A DNA stretch of 64,000 nucleotides. It comes from Reyranella aquatilis. Its GTDB lineage: Bacteria > Pseudomonadota > Alphaproteobacteria > Reyranellales > Reyranellaceae. The DNA is taken from contig NZ_JAJISD010000003.1 in the NCBI RefSeq assembly GCF_020880995.1, forward strand, positions 310,001 to 374,000, written 5' to 3'. Below the pieces are notes generated by a model that was given only the letters and a program-made list of their open reading frames with translations, had not been told where the DNA came from and searched no databases. Numbering within the stretch: the first letter of the stretch is position 1; each line of letters starts with the position of its first letter. Positions 9,001-16,600 of the stretch are shown here, piece by piece. Made by a program: the position numbers and the translations under genes.

Positions 9001-9359
9001 CCGCGCGCATGCAGCAGGCGGTCGGTGAAGAAGTGGCCGCGTTCCGGGTCCGACGCCATCTGCACTTCGTCGACCGCGAGAAAGGAAACCGGCCGGTCGA
9101 CCGGCATTGATTCGACGGTGCAGACGAAATAGCGCGCGCTGGACGGCGCGATCCGCTCCTCGCCGGTGATCAGCGCCACCTGGGACGCGCCTTTGAGCTT
9201 TACGATGCGGTCATAGTTCTCGCGCGCCAGCAGACGCAGCGGGAAGCCGATCATGCCCGAATCGTGTCCGAGCATGCGCTCGATCGCGAGATAGGTCTTG
9301 CCGGTGTTGGTGGGACCGAGGACGGCGGTCAGGCGGCCGGAGGCGCCGGAAAGCGACAT
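6042..9359 (-). CDS. SUV3-like ATP-dependent RNA helicase with long disordered C-terminal tail
   Basis: 1,105 residues. The N-terminal core (about 8-480) is a superfamily 2 helicase related to mitochondrial SUV3. It has Walker A GPTNTGKT at 15-22, a DEVQ box in F-L-A-V-D-E-V-Q, and motif VI-like Q-I-A-G-R-A-G-R. A SUV3-type central domain follows. The last third is unusual: an Ala/Pro/Glu-rich acidic stretch, a small folded piece (P-P-G-W-F-R-A-T-P-Q-M region), then an Arg/Gly/Asp-rich RGG-like tail. A role in RNA unwinding or degradation is inferred. The start at 9359 places M-S-L-S-G immediately before the helicase domain; an in-frame ATG at 9395 would add 12 residues. It heads the helicase-S4-fdxA-carD run. 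Confidence 0.9.
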   Translation of the reverse strand: MSLSGASGRLTAVLGPTNTGKTYLAIERMLGHDSGMIGFPLRLLARENYDRIVKLKGASQVALITGEERIAPSSARYFVCTVESMPVDRPVSFLAVDEVQMASDPERGHFFTDRLLHARGLNETMLLGADTIRPGLNRLLPDIDVVARPRFSNLTYVGSKKATRLPRRSAVVGFSANEVYEIAELIRRQRGGTAVVMGAMSPRTRNAQVDMFQSGEVDYLVATDAIGMGLNMDVNHVWFASLRKYDGRSSRPLRTGELAQIAGRAGRHMNDGTFGTTAGISGLDPDVVEAIENHRFDPLRDLQWRNSDLDFRSVQSLVATLNAGPPHPALQRVREQDDQIALQTLATQSAFLPRLHSSKRVRLLWEVCQVPDFRKTMTEEHITLLGQIFGHLTQGGERLPEDWIDSHVKRLERFDGDIDTLMARIAHVRTWTYISHRPDWIQRAVHWQERARAIEDRLSDVLHQRLTQRFVDRRAALLVRRLRDEGEMNSTVAAAGEVIVEGEHLGHIEGFRFVPGATEGQTDQKAVLSAALRALRQDLPDRLQAFVNSQDGEIVFDGQLRVCWGGGPVARLLPSGDVLAPKVEAIASDLLDGPSREEVRKRAATWVETRIRLGLSELMDARATTELPAGARGVIFQLCEGLGVLPRRPVEEQLAQLTEEDRKALARLGVRVGVFSLYFPSMLKPVPIRLRAGLWMVAKGRDTIPPLPAEGRTSMDLPRDAERDFYAAIGYLPLGDHAIRADMVERLAAMARGAVRDSREAARRAQQQDKPEKQEKRPAAGRGPAIPTAATADEISEWAIVAAAFGESEPDGPAETIPAAEAAPSADAEAPAAETPVAEAQAVESAAPAESSPQTVAETAPETPTEASADVEAPAEAAAESPSSEAAGEPAAAAAEAGDAEKPAAPAKKEPRPLPPGWFRATPQMMSLVGCSEPEMANVLRGLGYRVHPPSDENGPLHAFSIKPRFVREREEQRERQRLQQREERDQRRRDRPERPNERQFFSDSPRPPRGRDDGPRSGPRPGGGQRSDGPRTDGPRNEGPRQDRKDGRPPQDNRGRDDRRGPRPPRRDNGGPALRLYATTETKGDSTADSPFAKLLELKLGGKK

Positions 9360-9417
9360 GGGCGGCACCTTCGCTTGCGGCCGCGGCGGAAGCAAGGCGA
9401 TCGGCCGGCGCCCGGGA

Positions 9418-10179
9418 TCAGCCCGAGTAGGCGGGCTCCAGCTTGTTGCAGCCGATCATCGGGCCGTGATCGGTCTCCTGTACCAGCACGGCCATGCCCT
9501 GCGTGGGACCGATGCGTTCGCCGGGCACCGACCAGCTCCTGGCCGTGCCGTCCCAGCGGTCGACCAGCTCGATATGGCGCACGGTGTTGAAGTTCTCGAG
9601 CATGCGGCCCTGGTTCTCGCCGCTCCGTACCGGGGTCGTGTGCCGACGATCGTAGATCGCCAGTGTCACGTCGGCGATGCGGCCATCGAGCGGGTAGGCA
9701 TCGAGCCTGATGGAGAGGGGGCCGCCGAGAGCGCGGGAGAGGTCGGGCGTCGCGCGCCGTGTCGCGCGCGCCTGGGCGCGGGACAGCAGAGCCTCGATCG
9801 GCGCCGGATCGCGTCCGGTATCGTGGCCAATACCATCGACCACCATTTCGGGGGTGTAGACGTAGCGTTGCTTCAGGGTCCGCGCGTAGGCTCGCTGGCG
9901 TTCAGTGGTCTCGCGCGAGGCGAAGGGATCCCGCCACCCGATATAGTCCCAGTAGTCGACATGGAAGGCCAGGGCCACGATGTCGGGCCGCCTCGCGAGG
10001 CGCCCGAGATGCATGTCGGCCGGCGGGCATGAACTGCAGCCTTGCGAGGTGAAGAGCTCGACCGCCCACGGTCCTTCGGCGGCCGGCCGGGCCGCGACCT
10101 CGCGCGACAGGTTGGTCGCAACCGCGGCGGCGGCCCCGATCAGCATTGCCCTGCGGCCGGACGTAAAGACTTTCGACAT
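9418..10179 (-). CDS. DUF1223 thioredoxin-fold exported protein
   Basis: 253 residues. DUF1223 proteins have a thioredoxin-like fold; their role is unknown. The C-S-S-C pair (Cys48 and Cys51, in FTSQGCSSCPPAD) is the conserved redox motif, and the H-V-D-Y-W-D-Y-I-G-W block follows it as in the family. The N-terminus (SGRRAMLIGAAAAVA) has twin arginines before a hydrophobic stretch, suggesting Tat export, though the motif is imperfect. A periplasmic thiol-disulfide role is inference. The gene is divergent from the zinc-type ABC transporter operon across a 129-bp gap. Its stop lies 58 bp before the helicase start on the same strand. Confidence 0.88.
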   Translation of the reverse strand: MSKVFTSGRRAMLIGAAAAVATNLSREVAARPAAEGPWAVELFTSQGCSSCPPADMHLGRLARRPDIVALAFHVDYWDYIGWRDPFASRETTERQRAYARTLKQRYVYTPEMVVDGIGHDTGRDPAPIEALLSRAQARATRRATPDLSRALGGPLSIRLDAYPLDGRIADVTLAIYDRRHTTPVRSGENQGRMLENFNTVRHIELVDRWDGTARSWSVPGERIGPTQGMAVLVQETDHGPMIGCNKLEPAYSG

Positions 10180-10285
10180 GAGGGGCAGGATGCGCGCGCT
10201 CGAGCCGGCCTGCCAATCAACAATCGGTCACTGACCGGTGACGTGCACATCACGCCCGGGGCGGGCTCGTCTGGACTCCTGTAGG

Positions 10286-10298
10286 GTAATATTATAAC
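10286..10298 (+). promoter_or_regulatory. Candidate Zur operator overlapping a -10 element
   Basis: The 13-bp sequence GTAATATTATAAC matches its own reverse complement at five of six position pairs and is strikingly AT-rich in a GC-rich gap. Zur boxes of proteobacteria are AT-rich dyads of this type (GTTATAA...TTATAAC). It also contains a -10-like TATAAC (10293-10298) with a weak -35-like TGGACT at 10272. Repression by zinc-loaded Zur would fit the metal ABC genes downstream. No zur gene is in the window, so the assignment rests on shape and context. Confidence 0.5.
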
Positions 10299-10308
10299 AA
10301 ACCGTTGC

Positions 10309-10425
10309 ATGTCCCACCCTCGTTCCCCGGGCACGACCCTGCTGGCCATGAGTGCGCCCGCGCGCGTCTCGGCCGCGCTCGGCCTGTCGGCCCTGCTGTG
10401 GCTTTGTGCCTGGTGGGCACTGTGA
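10309..10425 (+). CDS. Possible 38-residue hydrophobic leader protein of the zinc-type ABC operon
   Basis: An ATG at 10309 opens a 38-codon frame ending in TGA at 10423-10425, eight bases before the ATPase start. The product is basic at its N-terminus (S-H-P-R-S-P-G) and has one hydrophobic helix with many Trp/Leu (V-S-A-A-L-G-L-S-A-L-L-W-L-C-A-W-W-A-L) up to its last residue. If the -10 at 10293 is used, the ATG lies only a few bases from the transcript start, so translation would be nearly leaderless. The position between a metal-regulated-looking promoter and the transporter makes a small membrane subunit or translated leader plausible. The ORF is short and could be chance. Confidence 0.35.
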   Translation: MSHPRSPGTTLLAMSAPARVSAALGLSALLWLCAWWAL

Positions 10426-10432
10426 GGCCCCG

Positions 10433-11176
10433 ATGACCGCGGCGCTGCGTCTGGTCGACCTCACCGTCAGCTACGACCGTCACCCGGCGGTCCATCATGT
10501 GTCGGCGGAGATTCCGGCCGGCGAGATGACGGCCATCGTCGGCCCCAACGGCGCCGGCAAGAGCACACTGCTGAAGGCTCTCCTCGGACTCGCGCCGCGG
10601 GTCGAGGGCCGCATCGAATGCACGGCCAGGCGCATCGCCTACCTGCCGCAGCAGGCGGAGATCGACCGCTCCTTCCCGATCTCTGTGCTCGACACGGTGC
10701 TCCTCGGCCGCTGGTCGCGCTTCGGCGGGTTCGGCGCCGCGCGGCACGCCGACCTGCATGACGCGCATCACGCCATCGAGGCGGTCGGGCTCGCCGGGTT
10801 CGAGCGCCGCCCGATCGACACGCTTTCGGTCGGCCAGTTCCAGCGCGTGCTGTTCGCGCGCCTGCTGCTCCAGGACGCCGACCTCGTACTGCTCGACGAA
10901 CCCTTTGCGGCCATCGACAGCAAGACTGTGGCCGACCTGATGGCGGTGATCCGTCGCTGGCGCGAAGAGAAGCGCACCGTCGTCGCGGTGCTTCACGATT
11001 TCGACCAGGTCCGGCGGGATTTCCCGCATGCGCTGCTGCTGGCGCGCGAGCTGGTCGATGTCGGCCCGACCGCGCGCGTGCTGTCGTCGGAGAACCTGCT
11101 GCGCGCTCGCGCCATGGCGGAAGCCTGGGACGAGCATGCCGGCGCCTGCGAAGTGCCGATGCGGCTCAGCGCCTGA
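10433..11176 (+). CDS. znuC: Metal (zinc/manganese) ABC transporter ATP-binding protein
   Basis: 247 residues, an ABC ATPase of the ZnuC/MntB class that powers uptake of divalent metal from the periplasm. Walker A is GPNGAGKST (near residue 37), the Q-loop Y-L-P-Q-Q-A-E-I-D is typical of metal importers, the signature is L-S-V-G-Q-F-Q-R, and Walker B is L-V-L-L-D-E-P-F. The start at 10433 begins the domain; the longer frame upstream is not conserved-looking. The permease follows 16 bp later. The cognate periplasmic binding protein is not adjacent and nothing in this window looks like it. Zinc is preferred because of the upstream Zur-like dyad, but manganese or iron cannot be excluded. Confidence 0.85.
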   Translation: MTAALRLVDLTVSYDRHPAVHHVSAEIPAGEMTAIVGPNGAGKSTLLKALLGLAPRVEGRIECTARRIAYLPQQAEIDRSFPISVLDTVLLGRWSRFGGFGAARHADLHDAHHAIEAVGLAGFERRPIDTLSVGQFQRVLFARLLLQDADLVLLDEPFAAIDSKTVADLMAVIRRWREEKRTVVAVLHDFDQVRRDFPHALLLARELVDVGPTARVLSSENLLRARAMAEAWDEHAGACEVPMRLSA

Positions 11177-11192
11177 ACGACGGCGGCGTCTC

Positions 11193-12062
11193 ATGGTGTA
11201 CGAGTATGTGATCGCGCCCTTCGCCGACTTCGGTTTCATGCGCCGCGCGCTGGTTGCGAGCCTGGCGCTGTCGGTGGGCGGCTCGGCCATCGGCGTGTTC
11301 CTGATCCTGCGTCGCATGAGTCTGATGGGCGATGCCCTGGCGCATTCGCTGCTGCCCGGGGCGGCGATGGGTTTCCTGATCGGCGGTCTCTCGCTGCCGG
11401 CCATGAGCCTCGGCGGCTTTGTCGCGGGCGTGGCGACGGCGCTCCTGTCGGGCGTGATCGCACGCTTCTCCAGCATGCGCGAGGATGCGAGCTTCGCTGC
11501 GGCCTATCTGACGGCGATGGCGCTGGGCGTGCTCATCATCTCGCTGAGAGGCTCCGCGGTCGACCTCATGAACATCCTGTTCGGCGCGATCCTGGCGGTC
11601 GACGACGGAGCGCTGATCCTCGTCGTGTCGACCGCGACGCTGACGCTGGTCGGGCTTGCGGCGATCTATCGCCCGCTGGTCGTGGAGTGCTTCAACCCGG
11701 GCTTCCTCGCCGCGATGGGCGTGCGCGGCTCGCTCTATCACTATCTCTTCCTGTCGCTCGCCGTGCTGAACATGGTGGCGGGCTTCCAGGCTCTGGGCAC
11801 GCTGATGGCGCTCGGCCTCATCCTGCTGCCGGCCGTCGCGTCCTCCTTCTGGGCGCGCGAGGTCTGGTCGATGAGCCTGGTTGCGGCCCCCATGGCCTTC
11901 GCGTCGGCGGCCGTCGGCCTGCTCGTCTCGTTCCATGGCGGCCTGCCGTCGGGTCCGGTGATCGTGCTGTTCGCCAGCTTCTTCTTCCTGCTGTCGCTGT
12001 TGTTCGGCACGCGCGCCTCGGTGCGGGCGCGCCTGTCACGACCGGTTCACTTGCGCGGGTAA
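11193..12062 (+). CDS. znuB: Metal ABC transporter permease (ABC-3 family)
   Basis: 289 residues with about eight hydrophobic membrane segments. This is the membrane channel partner of the ATPase just upstream. The family signature is visible: R-R-M-S-L-M-G-D-A-L-A-H-S-L-L-P-G near residue 42 and the later conserved segment A-L-G-T-L-M-A-L-G-L-I-L-L-P-A-V-A. The ATG at 11193 lies 16 bp after the ATPase stop; a longer frame opening upstream overlaps znuC and is not used. Its stop lies 38 bp before the next gene, which belongs to an unrelated function. Confidence 0.9.
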   Translation: MVYEYVIAPFADFGFMRRALVASLALSVGGSAIGVFLILRRMSLMGDALAHSLLPGAAMGFLIGGLSLPAMSLGGFVAGVATALLSGVIARFSSMREDASFAAAYLTAMALGVLIISLRGSAVDLMNILFGAILAVDDGALILVVSTATLTLVGLAAIYRPLVVECFNPGFLAAMGVRGSLYHYLFLSLAVLNMVAGFQALGTLMALGLILLPAVASSFWAREVWSMSLVAAPMAFASAAVGLLVSFHGGLPSGPVIVLFASFFFLLSLLFGTRASVRARLSRPVHLRG

Positions 12063-12100
12063 CCGGGCAGGCTAGGGTGACCTTTGCGGAGGAAACCCAG

Positions 12101-13075
12101 ATGACCAACTCGCCGGTGCCGGGCGTCACGCTCAAGACGACCACGGCCAACAACATCCATATGCGCTATGCCGAGGCGGGCAGCGGACCGCTCGTCCTGT
12201 TCTGCCATGGCTGGCCCGAGAGCTGGTACTCCTGGCGCCATCAACTGCAGGCGGTGAGCGCCGCGGGCTTCCGCGCCGTCGCTCCCGACATGCGCGGCTA
12301 TGGTGGCACGCAGTCTCCCGAACCGATCGACCAGTACACGCTCTATCACCTCGTGGGCGACATGGCCGAGCTGGTGAAGGCGCTCGGCGAGACGAGGGCC
12401 GTGATCGTCGGCCACGACTGGGGGGCGCCCGTCGCCTGGCATGCCGCCCTGTGGCGGCCCGATCTCTTCACCGCGGTCTCGGCGATGAGCGTGCCCTACG
12501 CGCCGCCGGGCTATGTCGACATCCTGTCGGCGCTCGAGAAGCTCGGCATCGACAACTTCTATCTCCAGTACTTCCAGAAGCCGGGCGTGGCCGAGGCCGA
12601 GCTTCAGCAGGACATTCGCGGCGCGCTGCGCAAGCTCTACTACACGGCCGGCGGCGAAATGACGGAGAAGGACAAGGGCTTCGGCCGCCTCACCGGCGGC
12701 ACGCTGCTCGCCAACACCGTCGATCCCGAGACACTGCCCGCCTGGCTGAGCGACATCGATCTCGACTACTACGCGGGCGAGTTCGCGCGCGCGGGTTTTC
12801 GGGGCGGCCTCAACTGGTATCGCAACCTGCGCCGCAACTGGGAGCTCAGCGGGCCCTGGCGCGGCCAGCCGATCCGCCAGCCCTCGCAGTTCATCGCCGG
12901 CAGCCGCGACGGCGTGCTGCGCTTTCCCGCCGCAAAGAGCCAGCTCGAGGCCTATCCGAATACGCTGCCGGGCCTGCGCGGGAGTCACATCCTCGAGGGC
13001 GCCGGGCACTGGGTGCAGCAGGAGCGCGCCGCCGAGGTGAACCGCTTGCTGATCGAATTCCTGAAGGGCCTCTAG
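12101..13075 (+). CDS. Epoxide hydrolase-like alpha/beta hydrolase
   Basis: 324 residues with its own GCGGAGGA ribosome-binding site. The fold and motifs are those of soluble epoxide hydrolases: oxyanion-hole H-G-W-P-E-S-W-Y-S-W at 36-45, nucleophile elbow G-H-D-W-G with Asp106, and a C-terminal G-A-G-H-W-V-Q-Q-E histidine. Lid-domain tyrosines that would activate the epoxide occur in the central region (several Tyr pairs at about 170-270). Such enzymes open epoxides to diols in the cytoplasm. The Asp nucleophile is shared with haloalkane dehalogenases, but H-G-x-P favours epoxide hydrolase. It is followed 12 bp later by a small lipoprotein gene. A halohydrin dehalogenase-like gene lies 19 kb away. 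Confidence 0.85.
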   Translation: MTNSPVPGVTLKTTTANNIHMRYAEAGSGPLVLFCHGWPESWYSWRHQLQAVSAAGFRAVAPDMRGYGGTQSPEPIDQYTLYHLVGDMAELVKALGETRAVIVGHDWGAPVAWHAALWRPDLFTAVSAMSVPYAPPGYVDILSALEKLGIDNFYLQYFQKPGVAEAELQQDIRGALRKLYYTAGGEMTEKDKGFGRLTGGTLLANTVDPETLPAWLSDIDLDYYAGEFARAGFRGGLNWYRNLRRNWELSGPWRGQPIRQPSQFIAGSRDGVLRFPAAKSQLEAYPNTLPGLRGSHILEGAGHWVQQERAAEVNRLLIEFLKGL

Positions 13076-13087
13076 GGTGAAACGACG

Positions 13088-13651
13088 ATGCGCGTGCCTG
13101 CTCCCACCTTCGCGGCCTTCGTCGTCATGCTCGCACTGCTCGGCGCCTGCGCCGCTCCACCGGTCAGGCCGTCGGCGATGGTGCCCGATCTGGCGGGCCT
13201 GCCGCCCGGTCCGGCGCCGGCCTATCGCCAATCGATCGTGGTCGGTCCGGTGAGTGGCGGGCCCGGCGCCTCCGCGCTCTGGACCGCCGCCATCGATGCT
13301 GCCCAGTTCCAGGCTGCGCTCGGTCGCACGCTCCAGGCGGGCGGCCTCGGTGGGATCGATGGCGGTCGCTTCAGGCTCGACGCCACGCTGGTGAAACTCG
13401 AGAAGCCCTTCGCAGGATACGGCATGACGGTCGAGGCGGTCGTGGCCTACCGGATGACCGACACGGTCACGGGCGCCGTTGTCTACGACGCCTCGCTCGC
13501 GACGCCCGGCAGCGCGACGCTGGACGATGCGATCGACAACAACACGCGGCTGGTTCTCGCCAACGAGCGCGCTGTGCAGGCCAACCTGCGCCGGCTCGTC
13601 GAGGCGCTCTACGCGCTCCCCGACCGGCCGCTCGCTTCACCCCGCCGCTAG
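13088..13651 (+). CDS. Small lipoprotein, unknown function (paralogue of 22041-22628)
   Basis: 187 residues. The N-terminal signal ends in a lipobox (L-L-G-A-C-A), so a lipid-anchored envelope protein is predicted. I do not recognise a named domain. The body has a short proline-rich spacer with G-P-A-P-A-Y-R, a V-G-P-V-S-G-G strand and a G-R-F-R-L-D-A-T-L segment, then V-T-G-A-V-V-Y-D and a final helix A-N-L-R-R-L-V-E-A-L-Y. The same blocks recur in the lipoprotein at 22041, so the two are paralogues. Layout resembles small secretin-associated or LptE-like lipoproteins only loosely. It overlaps the convergent glutamate dehydrogenase stop by 4 bp. Confidence 0.75.
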   Translation: MRVPAPTFAAFVVMLALLGACAAPPVRPSAMVPDLAGLPPGPAPAYRQSIVVGPVSGGPGASALWTAAIDAAQFQAALGRTLQAGGLGGIDGGRFRLDATLVKLEKPFAGYGMTVEAVVAYRMTDTVTGAVVYDASLATPGSATLDDAIDNNTRLVLANERAVQANLRRLVEALYALPDRPLASPRR

Positions 13652-16600
13652 ACCAGGGTCCGCAATTCGGCGGTGGCGACCGACAGCATCGCGAGGTCGA
13701 TGCTGCCGGCGGAGGCGAGGTCCTCTTTCAGGAGGCGGTCCACCCGCTCCAGCGCGAGACGGCGCGGCTCGCTCCAGGCGGCGAGCGCGGCGTCGGGGTC
13801 GCAATCGTTGCCGCCGTCCGCGCGCAGCGCCGATCGAAGCAGGTCGGCCTGCAGCGCCGCCAGCTCATCCTGCACCGCGAGAGCGGCCTGCGCGGGCCAC
13901 AGCCCGTCGCGCGGCAGTTTCTGTGCGGCATTGGCGAGCAACGCGAGCGACAGGCGCTCAGCCAACTTGAAGTAGAGCCTGGCCGCGCTGCCGATGGTGC
14001 AGCCATTGGCTTCGGCCGCCAAGGCGAGGTCGCCAGCGGCGGACAGCGTTTCCAGCGCCGCGGCGCGGCGGGCGAGATCGGCCGGAGCGCCCATCGCCTC
14101 GAAAGCGGCGGCGCGTTCGCCCAGCGCAGCGCTTTCGGCGTCGCCAACCAGGTCCGCGCGCAGGTCGCCCAGTGCTTCGACGGCGCGGCCGAGCTGCGCG
14201 GTGGCGGCGGTCGTGTCGAGTGGCTGCGGCAGACGCCGCAGGGTCCATTGCACGGTGCGCACGAGGAAGCGCTGCGAGGCGATCAGCATGCGAAGCTGCG
14301 CCTCGGCCTTGAGCGAGGCGTCGAGCGCTTCGATGTCGCCCCACAAGTCGCGCAGCTTCCAGGCGTCGCGGACCACGGTGAAGGCCTGGGCGATGGTGGC
14401 GCCCGTGGCGCCGGTCCGTTGCGCGACGGTGTGCACGAAGGTCGGCCCGCCGCGGTTCACCAGCGAGTTCACGACCTGCAGCGTGGTGATCTCGCGACGC
14501 AGGCGATGTCCCTGGATCGCGCCCGGGAACTTCTCCTGCAGCGCCGTCGGGAAGTAGCGCAGCAGCTCGTCCCCAAGGCGCGGATCGTCGGGGAGCTCAG
14601 AGGCCAGGATCTCCTCGTTGAGGTCGATCTTGGCATAGGCGAGCAGGACGCAGAGTTCGGGCCGCGTCAGCGGCTGGCGGTTCTGCGCACGCAGTCGCAT
14701 CGCGGCCGTGTCGGGCAGGTACTCGACGGTGCGGTCGAGCCGTCCCTTGCGCTCCAGGGCGCGCATAAAGCGCTCCAGCCGGTCGTGTTCCTCGGCCGCG
14801 CGGCCCTCGGCGACGCTGATGGCCTGGCTTTGCTGGTAGTTGTGGCGCAGCACAAGCGTCGCGACTTCGTCGGTCATCGAGAACAGCAGCGGATCGCGCG
14901 CCTCGGACGCGAGTGCGCCAGAGGCGATGGCGCCGCCCGTCGCGATCTTGATGTTGACCTCGTGGTCGGATGTGTCGACGCCTGCCGAATTGTCGAGGGC
15001 GTCGGTGTTGATCTTGCGTCCGGCGAGCGCGGCCTCGACGCGGCCGCGCTGGGTGAAGCCGAGATTGGCGCCCTCGCCGATCACGCGCGCCCTCACCTGC
15101 GCCGCGTCGATGCGCAGCGCATCGTTGGCGCGGTCGCCGGCATCGGCATGGCTCTCGCTCGCCGCCTTCACATAGGTGCCGATGCCGCCGAAATAGAGAA
15201 GATCGACCGGCGCGGTCAGGATGGCGCGCATCAGGTCGAGCGGCGCCATGGTCGGCGCCTCGATGCCCAGCGCGGCGCGTGCTTCGGGAGAGAGTGTCAC
15301 CGACTTGGCGTTGCGGTCGAGGATCGCGCCGCCCGCGGACAGAAGGCTTCTGTCGTAGTCCATCCACGAGGATCGCGGCAGCGCGAACAGCCGCTGCCGC
15401 TCCGCGAGGCTGGTGGCGGGGTCGGGCGCGGGGTCGATGAAGATGTGGCGATGGTCGAAGGCCGCCACCAGCCTGATGTGCGGCGACAGCAGCATGCCGT
15501 TGCCGAACACGTCGCCTGACATGTCGCCGACGCCGGCGACCGTGAACGGCGTCTGCTGGATGTCCTGGCCCAGTTCGCGGAAGTGGCGTTTCACCGATTC
15601 CCACGCGCCGCGCGCGGTGATGCCCATTTTCTTGTGGTCGTAGCCGGCCGAGCCGCCCGAGGCGAAGGCATCGTCGAGCCAGAAACCGTACTCGCGGGCC
15701 AGCGCGTTGGCGATGTCGGAGAAGGTGGCCGTGCCCTTGTCGGCGGCGACCACGAGATAGGGGTCGTCGCCGTCGTGGCGCACCACGTCGGCTGGCGGCA
15801 CGATCCCGCCGTCCGAATAGTTGTCGGTGATGTCGAGCAGGCCGCGGATCAGAGTCTGGTAGCAGGCGATGCCCTCGGCCTGGATCTGCTCGCGTGTGCC
15901 GACGCCCCCTTGAGGATTGGCCGGCGGCTGCTTCACGTAGAAGCCGCCCTTCGATCCCACCGGCACGATGACGGCGTTCTTCACCATCTGCGTCTTCATC
16001 AGGCCGAGAATCTCGGTGCGGAAATCCTCGCGCCGGTCGGACCAGCGGATGCCGCCGCGCGCGACGCGTCCGCCGCGCAGGTGGATGCCCTCCATGCGCG
16101 GGCTGTAGACGAAGATCTCGACCAGCGGCCGCGGCGCGGGCAGCTCGTCGATCGCGCGGCTGTCGATCTTGAGCGAGATCCATGCCTTCGAGCCATTCGC
16201 CTGCCAGTAATTGGTGCGCAGGGTGCAGTGCACCGCATTGTGGAAGCGGCGCAGGATACGGTCTTCGTCGAGCGTGCCGACGGCTTCGAGGGCGGAGGCG
16301 AATTCCGTCTCGATCGCGGCGACCCTGTTGGTTCGCTCTTCGGAGGCGGCATCGCCCGACGCCGGATCGAAACGCGCCGCGAAAAGGTCGACCAGCAGGC
16401 GCGCCACCTTCGGATAGGCCGCCAGCGCGCGCTCCATGTATTCCTGGCTGAACGGGATGCCGGCCTGCCGCAGGTACTTCGCATAGGTCCGCACGATGGC
16501 GACTTCCCGCCAGGTGAGTCCGGCACCGAGCACAAGCTTGTTCAGCCCGTCATTCTCCAGAGCACCCGCGCGCAGCTTCTCGATCGCCTCGATGAAGCGC

